From: Planctomycetota bacterium
GTDB taxonomy: Bacteria; Planctomycetota; UBA8742; UBA2392
Assembly (NCBI GenBank): GCA_020849795.1
Contig: JADZFR010000048.1
Span: forward strand, 34,850 to 98,849
Direction: 5' to 3'
Length of the DNA stretch: 64,000 nucleotides
Below are positions 24,419 through 32,210 of this stretch, piece after piece; within the stretch, counting starts at the first letter, position 1; each line of letters opens with the position of its first letter. A model generated the notes under the pieces. The model saw only the letters and a list, made by a program, of their open reading frames with translations. It searched no databases and had not been told where the DNA came from. The position numbers were made by a program, and so were the translations under genes.

Positions 24419-25807
24419 TCAGACCAGTGGCTGCAGTTCGGCCGTGAACGCCCGCAATACCGCGCCCTGCCGCGTGATGCGGTACCCGGGCGCAGTATCG
24501 CGCCGTGCTGCCACTGAAAGCACGATTTCGCCCAGCCAGTCCACGTGGCTTTGTGTGTAAGTGCGCCTTGGAAATGCCAGCCGCACCAGTTCAAGGGCGG
24601 CGCACCTGTCGTGGCCGTGCGCCGGGTCCGGGTGGCCGAACATCAGTGTGCCGATCTCGACACCCCGCACACCGCCCTCGAGGTAGAGCTCATTGCACAG
24701 GGATACGCCCGGCAACTCCCAGGGCTTCAGGTGCGGATACAGGCTGCCCGCGTCGATGTAGACCGCGTGGCCCCCCGACGGGCGCATCAGCGGAATGCCG
24801 GCCCGGTCCAGAATGTCGTAAAGGTAGCGCACGGACGCTACGCGATAGCGCAGGTAGTCCGGGTCGGTGACTTCTTCCAACCCGACAGCAAGCGCCGCCA
24901 GGTCGCGGCCGGCCAAACCGCCGTAGGTCGGGAACCCCTCGGTCAGGATCAGCAGCGAACGCGCCTTGTCTGCAAGCTCGTCGCTGTTCAGGCACAGCAG
25001 GCCGCCGATGTTTACCAGCCCATCCTTCTTGGCGCTCATCGTGAAACCGTCAGCAAGCCGGAACATCTCCTGGGCGATCTCGCGCGGCGCGCGCGAAGCC
25101 TGGCCCGGCTCACGCTCATGGATGAACCACGCGTTCTCGGCAAAACGTGCCGCATCAAGAAAGAACGGCTTGCCGTGCTTTCGCGCCAGTTGGGATGCCC
25201 CGCGCAAATTCTCCAGGCTGACCGGTTGCCCACCTCCGGTGTTGTTCGTGACAGTCATCAGCACGCATGCGATTCGGTCACCTTCGGCCTGCAGTGCTGC
25301 TGCCAGCCGTGGAAGATCGATGTTGCCTTTGAAAGGGTGTTCGCTGCGGGGGTTGCGGCCTTCTTCAATCACCAGGTCGCGGGCCTCCGCGCCAAGGTAC
25401 TCGACGTTGGCGCGCGTGGTATCGAAGTGGCTGTTGGCCAGCACGACCTTGCCGCGAAGTTCCATGGCGGCGAACAGGATATGCTCGGAGGCTCGGCCCT
25501 GGTGCGTGGGGATGACATGGCGCATGCCGGTAAGTTCGCGAACGACGCGCTCAAGCTGGTAGAACGATTCGGAGCCCGCATAGGTCTCGTCGCCGGTCAT
25601 CATGGCCGCCCACTGCGCAGCCGACATGGCGCCGGTGCCGGAGTCGGTCAACAAGTCGATCGTGATCTCGCGTGAGCGCAGCAGAAACGGGTTGAAGCAC
25701 GCGCGCTGCAGAAACTGCCGGCGTTGCGCCGGTGTAGTCAGCGGTAGCGGCTCCACCGACTTGATGCGGAACGGCTCAATGATGGTGCGCGGCACGTGGG
25801 GCTGCAT
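24419..25807 (-). CDS. tnaA: tryptophanase-like beta-eliminating lyase
   Basis: 462 aa PLP enzyme of the tryptophanase/tyrosine phenol-lyase family. K261 in SAKKD is the PLP lysine. Family alignments I recall place Asp137 and Ile394 of E. coli tryptophanase against Thr124 and Arg381 of tyrosine phenol-lyase. Here the equivalents are D129 (HFDTTR) and I385 (GVEIG), so tryptophanase-like. Two features do not fit cleanly: LVNIGG after the lysine is the tyrosine phenol-lyase form, and the position of His463/Phe448 is Ala (LRAFTAEL). Product is probably indole plus pyruvate and ammonia, but a different amino acid is possible. The ATG appears to be the transcript 5' end. Confidence 0.75.
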   Translation of the reverse strand: MQPHVPRTIIEPFRIKSVEPLPLTTPAQRRQFLQRACFNPFLLRSREITIDLLTDSGTGAMSAAQWAAMMTGDETYAGSESFYQLERVVRELTGMRHVIPTHQGRASEHILFAAMELRGKVVLANSHFDTTRANVEYLGAEARDLVIEEGRNPRSEHPFKGNIDLPRLAAALQAEGDRIACVLMTVTNNTGGGQPVSLENLRGASQLARKHGKPFFLDAARFAENAWFIHEREPGQASRAPREIAQEMFRLADGFTMSAKKDGLVNIGGLLCLNSDELADKARSLLILTEGFPTYGGLAGRDLAALAVGLEEVTDPDYLRYRVASVRYLYDILDRAGIPLMRPSGGHAVYIDAGSLYPHLKPWELPGVSLCNELYLEGGVRGVEIGTLMFGHPDPAHGHDRCAALELVRLAFPRRTYTQSHVDWLGEIVLSVAARRDTAPGYRITRQGAVLRAFTAELQPLV

Positions 25808-25814
25808 GCACTCG

Positions 25815-25843
25815 ATAATAAGATACGTTTATCTGTTTTGCAA
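25815..25843 (-). promoter_or_regulatory. tryptophanase promoter with palindromic operator in the spacer
   Basis: On the minus strand: TTGCAA (-35, 25843-25838), exactly 17 bases, then TATTAT (-10, 25820-25815). The spacer contains the palindrome AGATA-AACG-TATCT (25834-25821). Seven bases separate the -10 from the ATG at 25807, so the mRNA is probably leaderless. A repressor at the palindrome would sit between -35 and -10. Confidence 0.6.
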
Positions 25844-25881
25844 GGGACAAAGGTCTCGCACCAAACTCAATCTGGATAACA

Positions 25882-25901
25882 GGATTATCGTATCTTGATA
25901 A
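25882..25901 (+). promoter_or_regulatory. GATA-type element before the second Rrf2 gene
   Basis: GGATT-ATCG-TATCT (25882-25895) followed by TGATAA (25896-25901). A CGTATCTT(G)AT stretch here is the inverse of AATAAGATACG at 25817-25827 in front of tnaA, so the divergent region carries related sites facing both genes. The -35 is not clear. Confidence 0.4.
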
Positions 25902-25951
25902 TACTTGAAGTTGTGATAGTTTACGTGCCCATCACCGCCGCAAGGAGCCAC

Positions 25952-26443
25952 ATGTTTTCGCAGACCACCGAGTATGCAATCCGCGCCGCCATCGACATCG
26001 CAACCCGCCCCGAGGGCGAGAAAGTTCTGGCGACGCAGCTTGGCGAAGTGCTCGGCATACCGACGCACTATCTGTCGAAGATCCTTCAGCAACTGGTGCG
26101 TGCACGCGTGCTCAGCTCGGTGCGCGGGCGCAAGGGCGGCTTCATGCTGGCCCGCCCCGCAGCAAAAATCACACTGAAGCAGATCGTGGCCCCGTTTGAG
26201 GACCTGCGAAAGTACGAAGAGTGCATCATGGGGCAGCCGGTATGCAGCGAAGCCGGCGCGTGCCCCCTGCATGACTTCTGGGGCGACGTGCGCTCGCGTT
26301 ATGTGGACGAACTGAACAAGCGCACGCTCAAGGACCTTGCGGACTACCAGCTGATGCGCATCGCCAAGATGGGGGCCGGGCTGCGCGGCAAAATGCCCGC
26401 CGTGCCCGGCATGGACACCTGGCGCGGCGGACACAAAGCCTGA
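25952..26443 (+). CDS. Rrf2/IscR-family regulator divergent from tnaA
   Basis: 163 aa, paralogous to the product at 23907 along its whole length (identical MFSQ start, HYLxKxLQ helix, RGRxGGF wing). It keeps the same C91, C98, C104 and H107 ligand positions (CIMGQPVCSEAGACPLH), suggesting a 2Fe-2S cluster that senses NO, O2 or Fe-S status. The start at 25952 has AAGGAG; the frame to 25895 is unsupported. Divergence from tnaA with shared palindromes suggests that it regulates tnaA and itself, and possibly the denitrification genes with similar sites (inference). Confidence 0.88.
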   Translation: MFSQTTEYAIRAAIDIATRPEGEKVLATQLGEVLGIPTHYLSKILQQLVRARVLSSVRGRKGGFMLARPAAKITLKQIVAPFEDLRKYEECIMGQPVCSEAGACPLHDFWGDVRSRYVDELNKRTLKDLADYQLMRIAKMGAGLRGKMPAVPGMDTWRGGHKA

Positions 26444-26450
26444 TCTTCAC

Positions 26451-27914
26451 CTAGAACTGCAACGTCAGCCCCGCCCAGGCGAAGTCCATGTCCGAGTCTT
26501 CGCCGCCAGAACCGCCCCCCACCGCGGTCTGCTTGACGAATCGACCGGCAAAGAAGTGGGCCCAGCCGGCTTCAAATGCAGCCCAGCGCGTGACCTTGAG
26601 GCTGACCACGAGGTCAACCTCATATCCCAGTTCGTCACTGACGGCCGGCGAGCCCGCACGGATCAAGCCGCCTGCGGGGTTGTACCAGCCATCGTCATCG
26701 TTCTCGCGCTGGAACGCATGAAGCTGCGCCAGCACCGACACCGACTCCACCCAGCCATCGAGCTTCAAGCTCCATTCTGCGACCGCGCTGAAGTCATGCA
26801 GGTTGCGCCATCCGACCTGGTCGGCAAAGCCCTGGTACTTGTGGCCAAACGGAAATGGAGACCGGAACGTCTGGAAGTCGTTGTCGGTCGGGTCAGAGTC
26901 GCCCGACGCGTAGTTCCACTCCAGCCCGAACCGCAGGCCGTGCACGCCCGTTGTCCAGTGCAGGTCCAGTGTCGCCGCGGCCGCAAACGCGCCGACGTTT
27001 GAATCATTCATCCCGGGGGTGCCCCAGAACGCCGTGTCGGCTGTCCCGGCCTGCGCGACGCCCTCAACGGTGAATGCCAGCGCCAGGCTGTCGTCCGAGT
27101 TCAGCCCGAAGCGGCCGTTCCAGCGCAGGCTGGCGGTTGTGACGTGCGCGTCGTTGGCGCCGCCTGCGTCGTCGCGATGCTGATTCAACAGCAGCACTTC
27201 AAGTTCGTTGTTCTTCAGAAAGTTCGGCGTCCAGCGAAACGAAAGGCCGACCAGCCACTCATCATCCTGTACGCGGCTTAGCTCATTCACCAGCAGCGCC
27301 ATGCCAAGCAGGTGGTACTGCTGGTCAAAGCTGCGGCGCAACGTCAGTCCATCCCACGCGCGGGACTGAGGCGCCCACTCCAGCGTACTGAACAGGCGCT
27401 GGTTGCCGATCACGAACTTCTGCCGGCCAAGGCGCGCGTCAATGTCGAGGTCAAACAGGTTGGGCGAATACAGGTAGGCCTGCAGAACGTCCATGCCCTC
27501 AAAACCCGAGCTGTTCACAGCATTGGCGTTCGCGCGGGGTTCGTCACCGAACAGGCGCACGTCCTGCAACTCCAGCAACACGCCGGCACTGCCAGGGAAC
27601 AGGGCGTCGATGCCTAGCCGGTTACGCATGTTGACGCTGAACTCGGCGCGTTGTTGCGCCAGGCCCGGCGCGTACGTTGCCGGCGAGCGCAGTTCGGCCC
27701 GCGTCCGATGCTGGCCGAAGAACCGCAGGCGGATGGAGGGCGAATCCTCCTCGTCCCCAAGCATGATCTTCAGCTCGAACGGATTACGGTTGGGCTTCGC
27801 GGGCTGAGGCTCCGCGATCGGGGTTGCAGCCGGTTTGGCTGCGGCAGTGTCCTGGGCATGAAGGCCGGCGGTACCAACCGCCAAGGCCATGGCAACAAGC
27901 ACGAGCGCACGCAT
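26451..27914 (-). CDS. alginate-export-family outer membrane porin
   Basis: 487 aa. Signal peptide of about 20 residues (MRALVLVAMALAVG...LHA), a Pro/Ala linker, then alternating beta-strand sequence ending in Phe (LTLQF), as outer membrane barrels do. The stretch LDARLGRQKFVIGNQRLFSTLEWAPQSRAWDGL matches the alginate_exp family pattern (a wide-pore barrel of the AlgE type; read here as several short matches, not one motif). The substrate is unknown and need not be alginate. The ATG at 27914 is favoured by GGGAGA and the signal peptide over the longer frame. Confidence 0.75.
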   Translation of the reverse strand: MRALVLVAMALAVGTAGLHAQDTAAAKPAATPIAEPQPAKPNRNPFELKIMLGDEEDSPSIRLRFFGQHRTRAELRSPATYAPGLAQQRAEFSVNMRNRLGIDALFPGSAGVLLELQDVRLFGDEPRANANAVNSSGFEGMDVLQAYLYSPNLFDLDIDARLGRQKFVIGNQRLFSTLEWAPQSRAWDGLTLRRSFDQQYHLLGMALLVNELSRVQDDEWLVGLSFRWTPNFLKNNELEVLLLNQHRDDAGGANDAHVTTASLRWNGRFGLNSDDSLALAFTVEGVAQAGTADTAFWGTPGMNDSNVGAFAAAATLDLHWTTGVHGLRFGLEWNYASGDSDPTDNDFQTFRSPFPFGHKYQGFADQVGWRNLHDFSAVAEWSLKLDGWVESVSVLAQLHAFQRENDDDGWYNPAGGLIRAGSPAVSDELGYEVDLVVSLKVTRWAAFEAGWAHFFAGRFVKQTAVGGGSGGEDSDMDFAWAGLTLQF

Positions 27915-27968
27915 GACGGTCTCCCGGATGCATAGCGGCTCTCTCCGAGCGGATGATGGCGCAAGCAC

Positions 27969-28006
27969 GGTTCGATATCAACAGTTTTTTGTATCTGTTT
28001 ATCTTC
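27969..28006. promoter_or_regulatory. AT-rich gap before the porin gene
   Basis: Contains TATCTGTTTATC and GATATC in an otherwise GC-rich region. Read on the minus strand it includes AGATA-AACA-GATAC, the same GATA-N4-GATA form as at 3333. A promoter for the porin gene is likely, but I cannot assign -35 and -10 boxes. Confidence 0.3.
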
Positions 28007-28372
28007 TTATGGGTCTTGACTGCGAACGACGCAGCCTGACGTGCAGGTCTCCGCAATCTCCACGGCGCACAGTCCCGGAAGTCGAGGATGCAGCCGCTCG
28101 TAGATCCAGTGCGCAATCGCTTCGGCCGTCGGGTTCTCGAGTCCCGGCACATCGTTGAGATACGTGTGGTCCAGCAGCTCAAGCAGCGGCGCAAACGCAG
28201 ACTTGATGTCCGCAAAGTCCATCACCCAGCCCTGTGGCTGCACGACTTCGCCAACCACGGACACCCTGCATCGAAACGAATGCCCATGAAGCCGCGCGCA
28301 CTTGTGCCCCGCCGGCACGAAAGGCAGGCGGTGCGCGGCTTCAAATCGAAAGTCCCTGTAGATTTCCGTCAT
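28007..28372 (-). CDS. queD: 6-carboxy-5,6,7,8-tetrahydropterin synthase
   Basis: 121 aa, the standard QueD size, acting in queuosine and 7-deazaguanine synthesis on dihydroneopterin triphosphate. Zinc-binding histidines in AAHRL and LHGHSF, catalytic cysteine in the GHKCARLHGH region, DHTYLND and NPTAEAIA. The other queuosine genes (queC, queE) are not in the window. A PTPS-III or folate-related homologue would look similar. Confidence 0.9.
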   Translation of the reverse strand: MTEIYRDFRFEAAHRLPFVPAGHKCARLHGHSFRCRVSVVGEVVQPQGWVMDFADIKSAFAPLLELLDHTYLNDVPGLENPTAEAIAHWIYERLHPRLPGLCAVEIAETCTSGCVVRSQDP

Positions 28373-28449
28373 GGCAGTTTGCCGCAGACAAGTTCATGCG
28401 TTGGTTTTACGTCCCGCGGCAACTGGGAATTGGCAGACACGAAAGCCTC

Positions 28450-29697
28450 CTATGCCTTGAACAAGGCCGGCATGCCTGCCGGTGAGAAGTCATGGAAGTA
28501 AGACTCGGGCGCCTTGAACTGCATGTGACTCTGAAGCACTTGCGCAAACACGTCGCGAAAGTCTGTGTGAACGGGAAGGTCACGCTTCTGGTATAAGGCG
28601 CCGTCGTCGAGGCCTTTCCACTCCCCGTGAACTTTTCCGCCCTGGACGCCGCCACCCAGTAGAAACATGAATCCGCCATGTCCATGGTCGGTGCCTTCGT
28701 TGCCATTTTCGCGGCAGGTGCGCCCGAATTCGGTCATGACCATTACGAGCGTGTTGTTGATTTGATCGCCGATATCCTCAGCAAAAGCCGCCACTGAATC
28801 CGCCAGCGACTTCAGGCGAGTCGCCATGGCCCCCACGGCGCCGCCTTCATTAACGTGGTCATCCCATCCCTTGACGTCGACACACGCGACCTGAAGGCCA
28901 ACATTGGCGCGAAGGAGTTGCGCGACATCCTTAAGCTGGGGACCGGGCGCCGAGTCAGGAAATGTAGCGCGTTTGCCGACTCCGCGCCCGAGGATGCCCC
29001 GATACTCCTTCAACGTTTCAACCGTAGACTTTCCGTTCTCGCGTACGTCGTCATCGCGCTTGGCCATGCCCGGCTGGTCTTCATACAGGTCTTCGAAAAG
29101 CTCCAGCAGTTCGCCATCCTGCGTGACGGTTCGGTCAGGCACAGCCAGCACCGAGTAATCTCCGCGCAGCGAGCGCGGCAGCAGGCCCTGCATCGCCACG
29201 CCGCGCAGCTTGACGTCTTGCTTCTGCGACGCCTGCAGGTACCGGTTCAGCCAGCCATCGCGGACCGTGCGGTTGCCAGGCGCCGCGTACTCCATGAAGT
29301 CCTGCGCGTCAAAGTGGCTGCGTGTGCCGTGGTGCGAGCCGACGCATGTGATCGGCGCCAGCTTTTTCTTCGTGTACCACGGGTGCAGGGACTTAAGGGC
29401 CGGATGCAGCCCGAACCTGTCGTCCAGCTTGACAATGGCGTTCTCGCCCTCTGCCGGAATCGCGATCGTCGGGCGCATCTTGCTGTAGCGCGGGTCAGCA
29501 TACGGCACAAGGATGTTCAGGGCGTCCGCGCCGCCGCGCAGATACAGCACAACGAGTACGGGATCCGCGGGCTTGGCCTCGGTTTCGCCCTTGGCCTCTT
29601 GCGCTGACAGGCGCAACAGCATGTTGGGCATAGCGATCACGCTGGAGCCGATGGCGAGCGCCCTGAGAAAACTTCTACGGCTGGAGTTCTTCATCAC
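28450..29697 (-). CDS. DUF1501 exported protein (sulfatase-like fold)
   Basis: 415 aa with a twin-arginine signal (RRSFLRALAIG). The DUF1501 family is recognised by LYLRGGADALNILVPYADP, GSHHGTRSHFDAQDFME, MTEFGRTCRENGNEGTDHGHGGFMFLLGG and DFRDVFAQVL. It is encoded next to a DUF1800 protein, the usual pairing across many phyla and especially expanded in Planctomycetota. Function is not established. Start five bases from the DUF1800 stop, so the two are co-transcribed. Confidence 0.88.
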   Translation of the reverse strand: MMKNSSRRSFLRALAIGSSVIAMPNMLLRLSAQEAKGETEAKPADPVLVVLYLRGGADALNILVPYADPRYSKMRPTIAIPAEGENAIVKLDDRFGLHPALKSLHPWYTKKKLAPITCVGSHHGTRSHFDAQDFMEYAAPGNRTVRDGWLNRYLQASQKQDVKLRGVAMQGLLPRSLRGDYSVLAVPDRTVTQDGELLELFEDLYEDQPGMAKRDDDVRENGKSTVETLKEYRGILGRGVGKRATFPDSAPGPQLKDVAQLLRANVGLQVACVDVKGWDDHVNEGGAVGAMATRLKSLADSVAAFAEDIGDQINNTLVMVMTEFGRTCRENGNEGTDHGHGGFMFLLGGGVQGGKVHGEWKGLDDGALYQKRDLPVHTDFRDVFAQVLQSHMQFKAPESYFHDFSPAGMPALFKA

Positions 29698-29702
29698 TTC
29701 TC

Positions 29703-31343
29703 CTATTGCTTCTGGAACTCCGGGGAACCGAGGATGCCGGCCACGAGCAGCGGCACCAGGTCACGCTTGCGCTCACGGGCATTGTCATCGGCGTGCGACT
29801 TGACCAGCTTGTCGAGTGCCCTGGACGTCGCGTCGCTCATGGGTGTGCAAAGCAGCTTGCGCGCAAGAATGTCCTTCCACGACGGCACGTCGTCCTCGGG
29901 AAGGCCCGCCATCAGGTCGGGCATTCGGAGGCCCCCGATGCGACCTCGAGCAAGGTCGTGCGCGAACTTCCAGCGCACGGCCATTGCGCCCGGGTCCTGC
30001 CAGGCCTCGGCCTGGTCGTAGTAGCCCGTGGGATCGGCGCAGCGATATACCGCCTCGTTCATTTCCACTAGAGACCGGTGCAGTTGTGACAAGTCCATGA
30101 GTTCAGCGCCCGTCGCACGCAAGGCGCTGACGACAAACTCGAATGGCCGCTTGTATTTGGCCTGGTAGTTGGCCGCGTCAAAAAACTCGGGCGAGTCGAA
30201 GATCGCCAGGAGCACCGCGGCGATGTCACCCTTCTTGTTCCTGAACACGCTGGCGATCCGCCTTACCAAGGCGTCCGACGGGTCGTCGTTCACCAGCCAG
30301 CGGCACAGCTTGAATGCCAGAAAACTCGCCGTGCCGTCGTGCGCCGCCAGAAGCTTCAGAGCTTGCTCGCCTTCTTGCTGAGGGTCTTCGGTGTTCGCAG
30401 CGATCGTCGTGCCCAGCAGCAACTTTTCACCAGCGCAATGGAACGAAGGGGCAAACATGAATTCCATGTGCCTCTGCCCGGCTGACTTAGGGGCAATCGT
30501 CCACCCGGTCAGCAGTTTGGCCAGTTCGATCACATCGTCCTGGGTGTATCCGTTGTCTACACCCAGGGTGTGCAGCTCCATCAGTTCCCTGGCGTAGTTC
30601 TCGTTCAAGCCGCGCTGGCGCGCCGCCTCTAGACGCTCAGGGTTGTTGCGAGAGCGCCGCTCAATCTCCTTGATTTCGTCCTCGGTGGCCGGGCGGCAAG
30701 AAAGGTGATTGTCCAGAAAGAAGAGCATGGCCGGGTGATGGGCGGTGGCCGCAAGCATGTCCGTGAACGTCCCCAGGCTCTTGCCCCGGATGACTTCTCG
30801 TTCCCAGTCGACCGACAGCAGCGCGACGGGACCCTTCTCAATCGAGACGGCAAAGTGGTTGCGAAAGAAGTCCGCTGCAACTTCACGCACATGATTCTCG
30901 CTGAGGATCGCATGCAGCATGACACCGTCCAGCATCTGGCGCGGCGGCTCATTCAGCATCCTGCGTGCCTCACGGCGTTCCTTCACCGTTGCATCAGGGC
31001 CGACGCGAATGGCGTACTTCTTTGCGATCTCGGCTGTCGACAACGACAGGGCAGGGCGCTCAGCGATCGCGTCCCTCAGAGACTTCTTCTCTTCGCGATC
31101 ACCTCGCAGCTGCTCCACCAGCCACGCTCGCATGCCCTTCTTCTTGACTTCTGCGGCAAGGGCTGGCGTAGCGCCCAGCGTGAAGCGGTTCAGGAAGTGA
31201 TGAATCCGGGCATCCTCGTTCAGCACTGCTTCTTTGCCGGAACCCGCTTCCTTTTCGGCCGACGGCGTCTTCTGGGATTCAACAGGACATACGGTCCACC
31301 AGGCGGCAACGAGGGCAGCCAGAAGTTGAAGGGTGCGCGGCAT
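29703..31343 (-). CDS. DUF1800 exported protein
   Basis: 546 aa with an N-terminal signal (LQLLAALVAAWWTVCPVES). Family blocks: HHFLNRFTLGATPAL, NHFAVSIEKG, LNENYARELMELHTLGVDNGYTQDDVIELAKLLTGWT, and the C-terminal HADDNARERKRDLVPLLVAGILGSPEFQ. DUF1800 proteins always accompany DUF1501 proteins and are predicted to be secreted, role unknown. ATG 31343 (GGAG nine bases upstream) is preferred to TTG 31349. Confidence 0.88.
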   Translation of the reverse strand: MPRTLQLLAALVAAWWTVCPVESQKTPSAEKEAGSGKEAVLNEDARIHHFLNRFTLGATPALAAEVKKKGMRAWLVEQLRGDREEKKSLRDAIAERPALSLSTAEIAKKYAIRVGPDATVKERREARRMLNEPPRQMLDGVMLHAILSENHVREVAADFFRNHFAVSIEKGPVALLSVDWEREVIRGKSLGTFTDMLAATAHHPAMLFFLDNHLSCRPATEDEIKEIERRSRNNPERLEAARQRGLNENYARELMELHTLGVDNGYTQDDVIELAKLLTGWTIAPKSAGQRHMEFMFAPSFHCAGEKLLLGTTIAANTEDPQQEGEQALKLLAAHDGTASFLAFKLCRWLVNDDPSDALVRRIASVFRNKKGDIAAVLLAIFDSPEFFDAANYQAKYKRPFEFVVSALRATGAELMDLSQLHRSLVEMNEAVYRCADPTGYYDQAEAWQDPGAMAVRWKFAHDLARGRIGGLRMPDLMAGLPEDDVPSWKDILARKLLCTPMSDATSRALDKLVKSHADDNARERKRDLVPLLVAGILGSPEFQKQ

Positions 31344-31377
31344 GTTCAAACACTCCGGATTGTGCCTGAAGAATACT

Positions 31378-31391
31378 AGATAACATAGTCT
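31378..31391. promoter_or_regulatory. degenerate GATA-type element before the DUF1800 gene
   Basis: AGATA-ACAT-AGTCT on the plus strand; on the minus strand the TATCT half is followed by AGTATT, a possible -10 about 30 bases before the ATG. One half-site is imperfect. Confidence 0.3.
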
Positions 31392-31470
31392 TGATATCGT
31401 CTAACACCGGGGAAGTGCCGGGGTAGCGCAAATTGCACTCATGCCCCGGGACGGCAGCGCGTTTTTATGT

Positions 31471-31490
31471 GGATACTCTTGTCCTTTTAT
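31471..31490 (+). promoter_or_regulatory. GATA-type element and -10 before the methyltransferase gene
   Basis: GGATA-CTCT-TGTCC (31471-31484) followed directly by TTTTAT (31485-31490). The GTG start is 12 bases further, so the transcript has little or no leader. One mismatch in the right half. Confidence 0.4.
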
Positions 31491-31502
31491 TAGAGTGCGC
31501 GG

Positions 31503-32177
31503 GTGAGCCAGCCTGCCGACGCCAGCAGTCACATCGCATTCCTGGACCGCTACTACGGTCGCCACCGGCGCACATATGACCTGACCAGGCGCATGTTTCT
31601 GCTCGGTCGCGAGCGTATGTTGCGCCAACTTGCCGTCCAGCCGGGTGAACGTGTACTTGAGATTGGGTGCGGCACCGCCCGGAACCTGCTTTGGCTGGCG
31701 CGGCGCGAAGCGGCAGCGACCTATCATGGCGTTGACGCATCGCGCGAGATGTTGAAGACCGCCGCCGACCGCGTGCGGTCGTCGCCGGCGGACGTGGTCC
31801 TGTCGCAACATCGCGCTGAGTCCCTGACCAGCCCCGACATTCTTGGCGTGCCCCAGGGCTTTGACGTCGTGTTCTTTTCGTACTCACTTTCCATGATGCC
31901 CGACTGGAGGGGCGCCCTCGCGGCCGCCATGTCGTGCCTTTGCCCCACGGGGCGCCTGTCGATCGTCGACTTCTGGGATCTGGCCGGATGGCCCAAGTGC
32001 ATCTCTTTGTGGACCCGGCGTCGACTGCTCATGCACCACGTTCGCTTCGACGCCGGCGTGCACGAGTGGCTGCGGGAAGCGCAAGGCCCCGCTCGTCAGT
32101 TGCAGATTGCCCCCGTGGCGCGGCGCTGGGCGTATCTCGCTACACTGCGCCCGGCAACGCCGCTACACACCAAGTGA
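31503..32177 (+). CDS. class I SAM-dependent methyltransferase, BtaB-like
   Basis: 224 aa, GTG start with no ribosome binding site. SAM motif I is VLEIGCGTARNL, with motif II/post-I around YHGVDASREML. The N-terminus (FLDRYYGRHRRTYDLTRRMFLLGRERM-like, in pieces) closely resembles BtaB, which trimethylates diacylglyceryl-homoserine to the betaine lipid DGTS under phosphate limitation. No btaA is in the window, so the assignment rests on N-terminal resemblance; another lipid or quinone methyltransferase is possible. Confidence 0.55.
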   Translation: MSQPADASSHIAFLDRYYGRHRRTYDLTRRMFLLGRERMLRQLAVQPGERVLEIGCGTARNLLWLARREAAATYHGVDASREMLKTAADRVRSSPADVVLSQHRAESLTSPDILGVPQGFDVVFFSYSLSMMPDWRGALAAAMSCLCPTGRLSIVDFWDLAGWPKCISLWTRRRLLMHHVRFDAGVHEWLREAQGPARQLQIAPVARRWAYLATLRPATPLHTK

Positions 32178-32210
32178 GCCGACCACCGCCTGACGACTGA
32201 AACCCTGCGC

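Noticed and set aside
24419..25807. Firm call of tyrosine phenol-lyase
   Set aside because: The Arg needed for Tyr cleavage is replaced by Ile (GVEIG) and Asp replaces Thr in HFDTTR, both tryptophanase-like.
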